A stretch of DNA of 32,389 bases. Source: an uncultured Eisenbergiella sp. (GTDB lineage: Bacteria > Bacillota > Clostridia > Lachnospirales > Lachnospiraceae). Positions within the stretch are counted from its first letter, which is position 1; each line of letters begins with the position of its first letter. Location: contig CAJFMW010000012.1 of NCBI GenBank assembly GCA_904392525.1, forward strand, positions 1 through 32,389. The letters run 5' to 3'. The position numbers were made by a program, and so were the translations under genes. The notes beneath the pieces were generated by a model. The model was not told the DNA's origin, searched no databases, and worked only from the letters and a program-made list of their open reading frames with translations. This document shows, in pieces, positions 23,561 to 31,744 of the stretch.

Positions 23561-24835
23561 TCAGGCCTCATCAATGGCCTTTCCGATATCCGTCCTCATA
23601 TATTTGTTGGCGAAATCCACCCAGCCGGCCGCCTCATACGCCCTGGCCCTGGCCGCCTTCAGATCCTTTCCAACTGCGGTGATGCCCAGTACCCTTCCGC
23701 CGTTCGTCACAATACGGCCTTCCTCATCAAAAGAAGTGCCCGCATGGAAGCAGAACGCGTCGGAAACCTCATCGAACCGCTCCAGCCCCGTGATCGGATA
23801 ACCTTTTTCGTAGCTGACCGGATATCCTTCGGACGCCAGCACTACACAGACCGCCGCATTGTCCTCAAATGCAAGCTGAATCTGATCCAGAGTGCCGTCG
23901 ATGCAGGCTTCCATCACATCCAGAATGTCATTTTTCATCCGGGGAAGCACCACCTGTGCCTCCGGGTCACCGAATCTGGCATTGTACTCAAGCACCCTCG
24001 GGCCTTTCTCCGTCAGCATCAGGCCGAAGAAAATGATTCCCTTGAAGGGGCGTCCTTCCGCTGCCATGGCATCCACCGTAGGCTGATAAATATATTTTTG
24101 GCAGAATTCATCCACCTCTTTCGTATAGAACGGGGACGGGGAAAAGGTTCCCATGCCTCCGGTATTCAGTCCCTGATCCCCGTCGCAGGCCCGCTTGTGG
24201 TCCTGGGCGGAAGTCATGATCCGGATCGTCTTTCCGTCCACGAAGGACAGCACGGAAACCTCCCGCCCGGTGAGAAATTCTTCCACCACCATGCGGTTCC
24301 CCGCCGTCCCGAAATGCTTATCCAGCATGATCTCCTTCACACCGGCAAGCGCCTCTTCCTTTGTCTTACAGATCAGCACGCCCTTTCCCAGCGCCAGACC
24401 GTCCGCCTTCAGGACGATGGGATAGTCCGCTTTTTCCAGATATTCCTCAGCCGCCTTCGCATCCTCAAACGTTTCATAGGCTGCCGTGGGAATGTGATAT
24501 TTCTTCATCAGATCCTTGGAAAACGCCTTGCTTCCTTCCAGGATAGCCGCGTTCTTTCTGGGGCCGAAGGCTCTCAGGCCAGCTTCCTCCAGAACATCCA
24601 CCAGACCTTCCGCCAACGGATCGTCCGGTCCTACGATGACCAGATCCACCGCCTTCTCCTTTGCAAAGGATGCGATCTTTTCAAACTCATTTACTTTAAT
24701 CGGTACGCACTCGGCCAGAGCCGCGATTCCCGCGTTTCCGGGTGCACAGTATATCTTTTCCGCTTTCGGGCTTCTGGCTGCGGCAGCCGCAATGGCGTGC
24801 TCCCGTCCCCCGCTTCCCACGATCAGAATCTTCAT
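23561..24835 (-). CDS. purD: Phosphoribosylamine-glycine ligase
   Basis: This ATP-grasp enzyme joins glycine to phosphoribosylamine, the second step of IMP synthesis. The start is ATG at 24835 (MKILIVGSGGREHA) with AGAGGAAAG upstream; a 10-residue longer frame begins inside element G. The length of 424 residues is normal. GSGGREHA (7-14) and PGNAG (32-36) mark the N domain. KADGLALGKGV (143-153) is the ATP-binding lysine loop, and EYNARFGDPEAQ (283-294) has the metal-binding Glu and Asn. It is the last pur gene of the purE-M-N-D run and is separated from purN by 142 bp of folded spacer. Confidence 0.97.
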   Translation of the reverse strand: MKILIVGSGGREHAIAAAAARSPKAEKIYCAPGNAGIAALAECVPIKVNEFEKIASFAKEKAVDLVIVGPDDPLAEGLVDVLEEAGLRAFGPRKNAAILEGSKAFSKDLMKKYHIPTAAYETFEDAKAAEEYLEKADYPIVLKADGLALGKGVLICKTKEEALAGVKEIMLDKHFGTAGNRMVVEEFLTGREVSVLSFVDGKTIRIMTSAQDHKRACDGDQGLNTGGMGTFSPSPFYTKEVDEFCQKYIYQPTVDAMAAEGRPFKGIIFFGLMLTEKGPRVLEYNARFGDPEAQVVLPRMKNDILDVMEACIDGTLDQIQLAFEDNAAVCVVLASEGYPVSYEKGYPITGLERFDEVSDAFCFHAGTSFDEEGRIVTNGGRVLGITAVGKDLKAARARAYEAAGWVDFANKYMRTDIGKAIDEA

Positions 24836-24849
24836 CTTTCCTCTTTTCC

Positions 24850-24956
24850 TGCCGCCAGGCGGCATTCATTTCAGGAGGAATTTGCGCCACGCGCAAATTC
24901 CCAGGAAGAAAGCCGCAGGCTTTCTTCCGCTCCTCTGTTTCTGCCGCCAGGCGGCA
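24850..24956. repeat. Palindromic element G between purN and purD
   Basis: Four palindromes lie in 107 bp. TGCCGCCAGGCGGCA occurs twice, at 24850-24864 and 24942-24956. GGAATTTGCGC-cac-GCGCAAATTCC (24877-24901) and GGAAGAAAGCC-gca-GGCTTTCTTCC (24904-24928) lie between them. The two outer copies can also pair with each other, and AGGAG/CTCCT can close the inner pair, giving a cloverleaf. It lies inside the pur operon, so it would be transcribed with purN and purD. Confidence 0.85.
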
Positions 24957-24977
24957 CGCTTTCTTCTGTACGGTTTC

Positions 24978-25601
24978 TTACCGGATTACAGCCTTTCCGT
25001 CCACGACCTCCACCCTTCCGGCAGCGATCAGGTCAATCGCCTTTGGAAGAAGGATCCACTCCGCTTCCTCCATCACACGCTGCTGAAGGCTCTTTGGCGT
25101 ATCGTCCGGCTGCACGTCAACGCTCTTCTGAAGGAGAATCGGACCGGTATCCGTTCCCTCGTCCACGAAATGCACCGTAGCTCCCGTCACCTTCACGCCT
25201 CTTGCCAGAGCCGCCTCATGCACCTTCAGGCCATAATAGCCGGTTCCGCAGAAGGAAGGGATCAGGGAAGGATGGATATTGATAATCCGGTTCGGATAGG
25301 CGCGGATCATCTCCGGCGGGATGTTCACCAGAAATCCCGCCAACACGATCAGATCAGGCGCATATTCGTTCACCTTCTCCAGAAACGCGCGGTTGAATGC
25401 CTCCCGGTCCGAAAACTCCTTCGGAGAAAGGCAGACCGCATCGATTCCGTTCTCCTCCGCCCGCTTGAGCGCATAGGCGGAACGGTTGTTGCTGATCACA
25501 CCGGCAATCCGCGTATTGCGGATGCGTCCGTCCTTCACCGCGTCAATGACTGCCTGAAGGTTGGTTCCTCCGCCTGACACGCAGACGAGAATGTTCAGCA
25601 T
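24978..25601 (-). CDS. purN: Phosphoribosylglycinamide formyltransferase (folate-dependent)
   Basis: This enzyme makes FGAR from GAR and 10-formyltetrahydrofolate, the third step of IMP synthesis. The 207 residues match the family. [13 protein letters not shown] (5-17) is the GAR phosphate loop. N108 and H110 in [11 protein letters not shown] and the aspartate in [14 protein letters not shown] (near 147-151) form the catalytic Asn-His-Asp set. The start at 25601 overlaps the end of purM by 7 bp, so translation is coupled. No purT (formate-dependent form) is in the window. Confidence 0.97.
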   Translation of the reverse strand: MLNILVCVSGGGTNLQAVIDAVKDGRIRNTRIAGVISNNRSAYALKRAEENGIDAVCLSPKEFSDREAFNRAFLEKVNEYAPDLIVLAGFLVNIPPEMIRAYPNRIINIHPSLIPSFCGTGYYGLKVHEAALARGVKVTGATVHFVDEGTDTGPILLQKSVDVQPDDTPKSLQQRVMEEAEWILLPKAIDLIAAGRVEVVDGKAVIR

Positions 25602-26620
25602 AACTCCACCCCTTTTTCCCCGGCTTCGATTCTGCCGATCACATAGGGGGTCTCTCCCGCCGCACGGGCCGCTTCCATGGCCTTGTCCACATCTGCAGGA
25701 TCTACGGCAAGCACCATGCCAATTCCCATGTTGTAGGTATTGTACATCATCTTTTCTTCAATATTTCCCGTTTTCGCAAGAAGGCGGAAAATCGCGGGAA
25801 TCTCATAGCTGTCCTTTTCCACGACAGCCTTCACCCCATCAGGAAGCATTCTGGGAATGTTCTCATAGAAACCGCCTCCGGTGATATGGCTGCATGCCTT
25901 AATGGCCACGCCCGCTTCCTTCACCGTGCGCAGCGCCTTCACATAGATCTTCGTGGGCGCCAGCAGCGCTTCACCCAGCGTGGTTCCCAGTTCTTCATAA
26001 TAAGTGTCCAAAGATTCCTTCGTCATCTCAAACACCTTGCGCACCAGGGAGAAACCGTTACTGTGAACGCCGGAACTCGCAAGGCCGATCAGCACGTCGC
26101 CGGGCTTTAAGTCCGCTCCCGTGATCATCTTCTTCTCGTCCACGATTCCCACGGCAAAACCGGCCAGATCGTATTCATCCTCCGGATAGAAGCCCGGCAT
26201 CTCCGCCGTCTCTCCGCCGATCAGGGCCGCTCCGGCCTGTTTGCAGCCATCTGCCACACCTTTGACGATTGAAGCGATCTTCTCGGGATAATTCTTTCCG
26301 CAGGCGATATAATCCAGGAAAAACAGCGGTTCTCCGCCCGCGCAGGCGATATCATTGACGCACATCGCCACACAGTCGATTCCCACCGTATCATGCCTGT
26401 CCATCAGGAACGCCAGCTTCAGCTTCGTTCCCACGCCGTCCGTTCCGGAAACCAGGGTGGGCTTTTCCATATCCTTAAAGCTCTCCATGGAGAAGGCTCC
26501 GGAAAATCCGCCCAGTCCGCCAAGTACTTCGGGCCGCATGGTCTCCTTCACATATTTTTTCATCAATTCCACCGATTTATAACCGGCTTCGATATCCACT
26601 CCGGCATTCTTATAATCCAT
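25595..26620 (-). CDS. purM: Phosphoribosylformylglycinamidine cyclo-ligase
   Basis: This enzyme closes the imidazole ring to AIR, using the FGAM made by PurL. The start is ATG at 26620 ([13 protein letters not shown]) with GGAGG 5 bp upstream; the earlier in-frame ATG at 26632 overlaps that ribosome site. The length is 341 residues. Marks are [13 protein letters not shown] (ATP/Mg binding), [39 protein letters not shown] and [15 protein letters not shown]. It is homologous to the synthase half of PurL. It lies 53 bp after purE and overlaps purN. Confidence 0.97.
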   Translation of the reverse strand: MDYKNAGVDIEAGYKSVELMKKYVKETMRPEVLGGLGGFSGAFSMESFKDMEKPTLVSGTDGVGTKLKLAFLMDRHDTVGIDCVAMCVNDIACAGGEPLFFLDYIACGKNYPEKIASIVKGVADGCKQAGAALIGGETAEMPGFYPEDEYDLAGFAVGIVDEKKMITGADLKPGDVLIGLASSGVHSNGFSLVRKVFEMTKESLDTYYEELGTTLGEALLAPTKIYVKALRTVKEAGVAIKACSHITGGGFYENIPRMLPDGVKAVVEKDSYEIPAIFRLLAKTGNIEEKMMYNTYNMGIGMVLAVDPADVDKAMEAARAAGETPYVIGRIEAGEKGVELC

Positions 26621-26673
26621 TTTTACCTCCATGTGCTCTTCTTATCTTTTCTTTATCTTTTGTTCTGCTGCTC

Positions 26674-27180
26674 TTATTTCGCGTAATTCTGCCAGCCGGT
26701 CTCCTGCAGACGCGCATCCTTCTTCTGAACGCTTTCCTTCAGGCTCTGGCTGTACTCTTTCAGTCTCTCAAGCAGCGCTTCATCCGACGTGGCAAGGATC
26801 TTGGCAGCGAGCAGTCCTGCGTTCGCGCCTCCGTTGATCGCAACCGTGGCCACCGGAATCCCGCTGGGCATCTGTACGATGGAATAAAGGGAATCCCTTC
26901 CGCCGAGGGAAGTGGTGTGCATCGGAATTCCGATCACCGGCATGGGAAAGATCGCCGCGCACATGCCCGGAAGATGCGCTGCCATACCAGCTCCCGCAAT
27001 GATCACCTTGTAGCCTGCCGCTTCCGCATTTTTTGCATACTCAAAAAACACGTCCGGCTCCCGGTGAGCGGAAATAATCCTCATCTCATAGGAAATTCCC
27101 AGTTCCTCCAGAATCTCTGCCGCCTTTGCCATAACAGGCATATCCGAATCGCTTCCCATTACAATACCAACCTGTGCCAC
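26674..27180 (-). CDS. purE: N5-carboxyaminoimidazole ribonucleotide mutase
   Basis: Class I PurE converts N5-CAIR to CAIR. The start is GTG at 27180, with AAGGAGG 7 bp upstream; longer frames enter the leader hairpins. The product has 168 residues. It shows MGSDSD (8-13), SAHREPD with the catalytic histidine, and AGAGMAAHLPGMCA. The loop reads HREP where most class I enzymes have HRTP. PurK, the usual partner that makes N5-CAIR, is not in this window. It is the first gene of the pur operon here and follows a leader of about 250 nt with alternative hairpins. Confidence 0.96.
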   Translation of the reverse strand: MAQVGIVMGSDSDMPVMAKAAEILEELGISYEMRIISAHREPDVFFEYAKNAEAAGYKVIIAGAGMAAHLPGMCAAIFPMPVIGIPMHTTSLGGRDSLYSIVQMPSGIPVATVAINGGANAGLLAAKILATSDEALLERLKEYSQSLKESVQKKDARLQETGWQNYAK

Positions 27181-27459
27181 TGTTCTTCCTCCTTGATTTT
27201 CGCCGCCGAGGGCGGCTTCCATTTCCGGCACGGACCCCGGGTCCGCGCACGCTTCTCTCCTGTATTTACAGCATACAGCCGGAAGATGTCCCTGCGGACC
27301 TCCCGGCCTCCATCCCGTTTCTCATTCCGCCGCCTCTTCATTCTATGCCTTTCTTCCGGAAAAATACCAGCCGGCAGTTTTCTTTCAGAAGCAGGAAGAG
27401 GGGTAAAAAGACGGGAATCATTCAAAATACAGTGTACTAAACTTTTTCCCGTTATGCAA
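27181..27459 (-). promoter_or_regulatory. purE leader with mutually exclusive hairpins (candidate attenuator)
   Basis: On the minus strand a possible promoter is TTGCAT (27454-27459), 17 bp, TACACT (27431-27436). The leader then contains GGTCCGC (27294-27300), which can pair with GCGGACC (27240-27246) around an inner hairpin CTGTAT/ATACAG. The same GCGGACC can instead pair with the following GGTCCGTGC, giving a 9-bp stem (27228-27248, loop of 3). A third hairpin GCCGCC-ctc-GGCGGC ends 10 nt before the AAGGAGG ribosome site. The mutually exclusive pairing is seen directly; regulatory function is inferred. I do not recognise a known purine, PRPP or ZTP riboswitch, nor PurR boxes. Confidence 0.55.
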
Positions 27460-27533
27460 CCTCAACCGGACGAATTAAGAAAAAATTCAGTCTTTCCGAA
27501 AAGAAATCCTTCTGTTCCTTTTTCGTCCCTGTG

Positions 27534-27542
27534 TGGTATACT
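27534..27542 (+). promoter_or_regulatory. Extended -10 promoter of the AraC-type gene
   Basis: TGGTATACT is an extended -10 element with TATACT at 27537-27542; no strong -35 is visible. The start codon follows 37 bp downstream. Confidence 0.6.
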
Positions 27543-27578
27543 TTTAGGAAAGAATTCTGAAACGAGGTAACGCATCCC

Positions 27579-28433
27579 ATGTGCGAAGTACAATACGACA
27601 TTACATATGAAGACCTGAATCCCACCTTTCTGTTCGCCTGCCAGCTTTCCCGCAGCAGCACGCCGGAGGCAGCGCACAGCCATGATTTCTGCGAAATCGC
27701 CCTCATGCTTTCCGGAGAGGGGCATTTTGTGGTGGACGGCAAATGGCGGGCGGTAAAAAAAGGGGACGTGCTCCTGCTCAATCCCGGCACTGTCCACCAG
27801 TGCACCTACAGCTCGCCCTCCTCTCCTCTGGTGGAATTCTACGTTTCCTTCGCCGACATCCAGCTTCGGGACATGGAGCGCAACCAGATCCGACTTCCCG
27901 GACGGGAGCTTCTGCTTCATCCCGCGGAAAAGACCTTCGTGCTGCTCTCCCGTCTCTGCTCCCTGATCCAGGCGGAGAGCCAGGGCCGCCAGCCGGGACG
28001 CTATTTCATGCTGAAGGCCTATGTCACCCAGATGATCCTGCTTCTGTACCGGGAACAGGCGGCGGCTCCATCCGCGGCGGAAGGCGGCTATGAGTTCGAA
28101 TCCACCAACAAACGGTACGTGGTGGAGCAGATCATCGACTATCTGGACTGCCATTATAATGAGAAAATATCCCTGGACCAGATCGCCAAAAACATGTATT
28201 TAAGTCCCTTTTATATTTCAAAAATCTTTAAAAGCGAAACCGGGGACACGCCGATCAACCACCTGATCCGGGTGCGCATGGAAAAGGCGAAGGAGCTTCT
28301 GGATCAGAAAAAGGATGCCAGCATCCAGGATATTGCCCTTTGCGTGGGTTATGACGATGCCTATCATTTCAGCAAGCTGTTTAAAAAGCATTTCGGACAG
28401 TCCCCTTCCCAGTACAGGAAGGCGCAGGAATAA
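27579..28433 (+). CDS. AraC-family transcriptional regulator with cupin sensor domain
   Basis: The protein has 284 residues. The N-terminal cupin (about 15-110) has HSHDFCEIALMLSGEGHFVVDG and GDVLLLNPGTVHQC, the sugar-sensing fold of AraC/XylS proteins. The C-terminal pair of helix-turn-helices (about 183-284) has ISLDQIAKNMYLSPFYISKIFKSETGDTPINHLIRVRMEKAKELL and then IQDIALCVGYDDAYHFSKLFKKHFGQSPSQYR. Both are intact. It is 25 bp upstream of the AlbA_2-type gene on the same strand. The convergent GH43 gene nearby makes pentose or xylo-oligosaccharide sensing plausible, but this is only proximity. GAGG lies 11 bp before the ATG, rather far. Confidence 0.94.
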   Translation: MCEVQYDITYEDLNPTFLFACQLSRSSTPEAAHSHDFCEIALMLSGEGHFVVDGKWRAVKKGDVLLLNPGTVHQCTYSSPSSPLVEFYVSFADIQLRDMERNQIRLPGRELLLHPAEKTFVLLSRLCSLIQAESQGRQPGRYFMLKAYVTQMILLLYREQAAAPSAAEGGYEFESTNKRYVVEQIIDYLDCHYNEKISLDQIAKNMYLSPFYISKIFKSETGDTPINHLIRVRMEKAKELLDQKKDASIQDIALCVGYDDAYHFSKLFKKHFGQSPSQYRKAQE

Positions 28434-28458
28434 GACGTGAAAAAGAAAGGCGGATATT

Positions 28459-29928
28459 ATGCTGGATTTTGCCAATCTGGAAATCTATCGGGAAAACAAC
28501 CGGATCGAAGCGAAAAAAGCACAGGGAGGCCTTCCCCACAGTATCTGGGAGACCTATTCCGCCTTTGCCAATTCCTTCGGCGGCATTCTCCTTCTGGGCG
28601 TGGTCGAAGGAGCGGACAAGCGTTTCGTTTCTGTCCCTCTGCCCTCTCCCGAACGGCTGGTCTCCGAATTCTGGGAGATGATAAACGACCGTACAAAGGT
28701 GAGCGCGAACATCCTTTCCGAACAGGATGTACAGATCGTGGAAAGCGGCGGCAACCGGATCGTCGTGATCCAGATCCCGCGGGCGGGCCGCCATGAACGC
28801 CCTGTCTATATCGGAACAGATCCTTTTTCCGGCTCCTACTTCCGGGACGGTGAGGGAGATTACCGCTGCAGTCCGGACGAGGTGCGCTCCATGCTGCGCG
28901 ACCGGACGGATGAGCCCCAGGACGCCATGGTTCTGGAAGAATTTTCCACGGACTGCCTGGATCCCGGCTGCATCAGCCGCTACCGGGTCCGGCTTTCCGA
29001 TCTGCATCCCAGACCCGCATGGCAGCGCTCCATTTCCTGCCATTTTCTGCCCTGCATCGGCGCTGTAGCCCGTGGAAAAGACGGACAGTATCATCCCACG
29101 GCCGCCGGTCTGCTCATGTTCGGAAAAAGCAGGGATATCCGCCGGGAATTTCCCGACTATCTGCTGGATTACCAGGAGCTTGACGCCTCCGGCCGCCTTG
29201 TCTGGCAGCTCACCTCCCGGTCGGAGGACTGGAGCGGCAGCCTGTTTGACTTTTATTTTCTCGTCTACCACAGAATCCTGCAGAGTCTGGAAGAAGCGTC
29301 CCCGGCTGCGGGAACGCCATCCGCCATGCACTCTGAAAGTTCACCCGTCCGTTCGAATTCCGACCTTTCAGGCGTCCGCTCCGCCCTGGGCGAGGCGCTC
29401 GCCAACTGTCTGATCCACGCGGATTACCGGGCTAAAAGCGGGCTCTTGATCCGAAAGGAGCCGGACAGCATCGTGATCACCAATCCGGGAAGCTTCCGTA
29501 TATTAATATCTGAAGCGGCAGACGGCGGAAAATCGGACGTGCGCAACGTCACCCTGGCCCGGATGTTTTCCCTGATTCACATCGGCAGTGGGAAAGGAAG
29601 CGGTATCCCCGGCATCCACCGCGCCTGGGAGGAGCAGGGCTGGGAAAAGCCGAGCCTCACCGAACAGCTCAGCCCCGCCCGGATCACCCTCACCCTGCGC
29701 CTGAAGCGCGGCGAGGACGAGCGGACGGATACGCCTGTACAGAAAGCGAGAAAACAGGCCATTCTGGAATATCTCACCGCCGTTCCCGCGGCGGAAATTG
29801 CGCAGATCGCCGGCGCAGTGGGATTAAGCCCATCCCGCACAGGCGACTATCTGCGCCTCCTGAAAGAGGAAGATATCATCGTCTCGGAAAAATCCGGCAG
29901 GAAAGCTACCTACCGCCTGAAATCCTGA
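28459..29928 (+). CDS. AlbA_2/Schlafen-type ATP-binding protein with C-terminal winged helix
   Basis: The protein has 489 residues. The N-terminal domain (about 8-145) has the AlbA_2 (Schlafen AAA_4-like) pattern: ENNRIEAKKAQGGLPHSIWETYSAFANSFGGILLLGV, with YRCSPDEVRSML closing it. The middle part (about 300-410) carries HATPase_c_4-type features: GEALANCLIHADYRAKSGLLI, ITNPGSFRI, NVTLARMFSLIHIGSGKGSGIPGIHRAW. The last 60 residues form a winged helix (AEIAQIAGAVGLSPSRTGDYLRLLKEEDII). Such proteins are annotated as putative DNA-binding or RecG-like regulators; their function is not settled and some Schlafen-like proteins act in defence. GGCGG precedes the ATG by 5 bp. It is the second gene after the AraC regulator. 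Confidence 0.9.
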   Translation: MLDFANLEIYRENNRIEAKKAQGGLPHSIWETYSAFANSFGGILLLGVVEGADKRFVSVPLPSPERLVSEFWEMINDRTKVSANILSEQDVQIVESGGNRIVVIQIPRAGRHERPVYIGTDPFSGSYFRDGEGDYRCSPDEVRSMLRDRTDEPQDAMVLEEFSTDCLDPGCISRYRVRLSDLHPRPAWQRSISCHFLPCIGAVARGKDGQYHPTAAGLLMFGKSRDIRREFPDYLLDYQELDASGRLVWQLTSRSEDWSGSLFDFYFLVYHRILQSLEEASPAAGTPSAMHSESSPVRSNSDLSGVRSALGEALANCLIHADYRAKSGLLIRKEPDSIVITNPGSFRILISEAADGGKSDVRNVTLARMFSLIHIGSGKGSGIPGIHRAWEEQGWEKPSLTEQLSPARITLTLRLKRGEDERTDTPVQKARKQAILEYLTAVPAAEIAQIAGAVGLSPSRTGDYLRLLKEEDIIVSEKSGRKATYRLKS

Positions 29929-29956
29929 AGGGTTCCGGACCATAGAAATCCCTTTC

Positions 29957-31450
29957 CTACAGCATGGAAAAATCCGTCACCTCCATCACCGCTCCCGTAT
30001 CCCTGTCTGAAAAGGCATACAGGCCGATGACCGTCCCGGTAAAGCTGCGTCCCGCCACCTCGCAGGCCAGAAACCGGGTGGAGGCGCTGCAGGCTTTTTC
30101 AAACGGGCCGTCTCCGACAGCATAAAAGAAATGGTAGCTTTCCTTCTCCGCTTCCATCCGAAGCCGGAGCCGTCCCTCGGGGGCAGGAATGCTAAATGCC
30201 GTCTGCCGGAAGTCCTCCGCACATTTTTCCAGAACCAGCACATCTCCTTCTTCCGTTCTTTTCTTTCCAAAACGGTAATGAAACTGCGAAGAAAGCAGCG
30301 CCGCAATTCCGGCCTCATCCCCGACACATTCCGTCGAAAAGGAAAGCTCCGCTTCCATCGCACAGTCAAAGTCCCTCTGCCTGACCGCCGCGAAGGTGGG
30401 ATTTTTCCCGTCCAGGAAGGTGGTCCGGGACGGATGCAGCCGAAGAACACCATTTCCTCTTTCATAGGAAGCCGTTTCCGGCCTTCTTAAGAAAATCCAC
30501 TCCGGTTCCCACTTTTGTTTCGTAAAATCAGCCTTCCACGGAAGCGCTTCCCGCTGGGGTTCCCAAATGGGGCCGTCGCAGCAAAGCGCCGCCTTCCGGT
30601 TGTTTTCCACCTTCGGCCAGCCATTTTCCCAGACCACGGGCGTCAGGAAGGTTTCTCTTCCCAGGTGGCTCATGGTTCTTCTGGACAGACGGATTCCCAG
30701 ATGGACAATCCACCAGTTTCCCCGATGATCCTGAAACAGATCGCCATGCCCCGCGCACTGCACCTCCTTGCTGGTATCATGCGCATTCGTTAAGATCGGA
30801 TTGTCCGGGCAGCTTTCATAAGGGCCGAACAGACTGTCGCTCCCCGCGGCAGTGATCATATGGTTGAAATTGGTTCCGCCTTCTGCGGCGAACAGATAGT
30901 ACCTCTCTCCGATCCGGTAGATATGAGGCGCTTCCAGGAATCCGCCCCCGATGCCGCTCCAGATCGTCCTCGTCTCTCCGATACACTTTCCCGTACGCAC
31001 GTCAATCTCCTCCAGTGTGATTTCCTCCTGGCCGGGATGCAGGGACTGGTTGGTACAGTAATAGGCGTGCCCATTTTCAAAATAGATGGACGGATCGATT
31101 CCGCCCGCCTCCACCCAGACGGGTGTGGACCATTCCCCCGCCGGGTCAGAAGCCGTCACAATGAAATTCCCATACATCGACAGGGTAGCGGTCACATAGA
31201 AAAGCCCTTCCTCATACCGGATCGTGGGCGCCCATACGCCGCCGGAGTCCTTCACCTCCAGAAGCGGAAAAGCCTCCGCATCCTGCACACAGTTTCCGAC
31301 CTGTTTCCAGTTCACCAGATCTCTGCTGTGAAAAACCGGAATCCCCGGAAAGTATTCAAAGGAGCTTGTGACCAGATAATAATCCTCCCCCACCCTGCAA
31401 ATGCTCGGATCCGGGCAAAAGCCCCGGATCACCGGATTCTGATACTGCAT
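29957..31450 (-). CDS. GH43 glycosidase (beta-xylosidase/alpha-arabinofuranosidase)
   Basis: The 497-residue protein has no signal peptide, so it works on imported oligosaccharides. The five-blade propeller (about 1-300) has the three GH43 acids: base D14 in GFCPDPSI, pKa modulator D119 in AGGIDPSIYF, and acid E173 in GGFLEAPHIYRIG. The C-terminal 190 residues form the beta-sandwich typical of XynB-type GH43 enzymes (WKADFTKQKWEPEWIFLRRP, then the ligand-shaping strands). It inverts the anomeric centre. Xylosidase versus arabinofuranosidase cannot be decided. It is convergent with the AlbA_2-type gene (28-bp gap) and may be controlled by the nearby AraC protein. Confidence 0.94.
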   Translation of the reverse strand: MQYQNPVIRGFCPDPSICRVGEDYYLVTSSFEYFPGIPVFHSRDLVNWKQVGNCVQDAEAFPLLEVKDSGGVWAPTIRYEEGLFYVTATLSMYGNFIVTASDPAGEWSTPVWVEAGGIDPSIYFENGHAYYCTNQSLHPGQEEITLEEIDVRTGKCIGETRTIWSGIGGGFLEAPHIYRIGERYYLFAAEGGTNFNHMITAAGSDSLFGPYESCPDNPILTNAHDTSKEVQCAGHGDLFQDHRGNWWIVHLGIRLSRRTMSHLGRETFLTPVVWENGWPKVENNRKAALCCDGPIWEPQREALPWKADFTKQKWEPEWIFLRRPETASYERGNGVLRLHPSRTTFLDGKNPTFAAVRQRDFDCAMEAELSFSTECVGDEAGIAALLSSQFHYRFGKKRTEEGDVLVLEKCAEDFRQTAFSIPAPEGRLRLRMEAEKESYHFFYAVGDGPFEKACSASTRFLACEVAGRSFTGTVIGLYAFSDRDTGAVMEVTDFSML

Positions 31451-31526
31451 ATTTCCCTCTTTCTGCCGCCGTCAGACTGCACACATTTTTCATCCCTATG
31501 GTAGCAAATTCCGCAGCGGCTGTAAA

Positions 31527-31683
31527 CGGTTACAGTTCAGCCTTCGGCAGAACTGTAACGGCATCCGGCCATTCCAATCGCAGCACTCGCCTCATCGTGC
31601 AGCACTCGCCTCATCGTGCAGCGATGGGCCGGATGCTTCCTCGCTATACGTTTTCGTACGGTCTGCGCAGTAAATGCGCAGAC
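31527..31683. repeat. Palindromic element F: folded element with internal 19-bp tandem duplication
   Basis: GTTACAGTTC and GAACTGTAAC (31529-31559) form a hairpin using the same sequence as the ends of element E. Then GCATCCGGCC (31561-31570) pairs with GGCCGGATGC (31627-31636). Between these arms is a perfect 19-bp direct duplication (31581-31599 and 31600-31618). A final hairpin GTCTGCGCA/TGCGCAGAC is at 31661-31683. It lies in the divergent gap between the GH43 and MarR genes, which carries no other gene. Confidence 0.8.
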
Positions 31684-31703
31684 CTGGCTGAATAGTAATC
31701 AAC

Positions 31704-31717
31704 AATAGCATGCTATT
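31704..31717. promoter_or_regulatory. Candidate operator of the MarR-type gene
   Basis: AATAGCATGCTATT is a perfect 14-bp palindrome 27 bp before the start codon and just before the AAGGAGGTG ribosome site (31730-31738). Its size and place suit MarR autorepression. A matching promoter was not clear. Confidence 0.6.
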
Positions 31718-31744
31718 ATTCTTCGTGCCAAAGGAGGTGCCTGT

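Noticed and set aside
23459-25577. Long plus-strand frames across the pur operon
   Set aside because: They are antisense to purD and purN and have no recognisable protein features.
27181-27459. Known purine riboswitch upstream of purE
   Set aside because: The conserved core of purine, PRPP or ZTP riboswitches was not found, only alternative hairpins.
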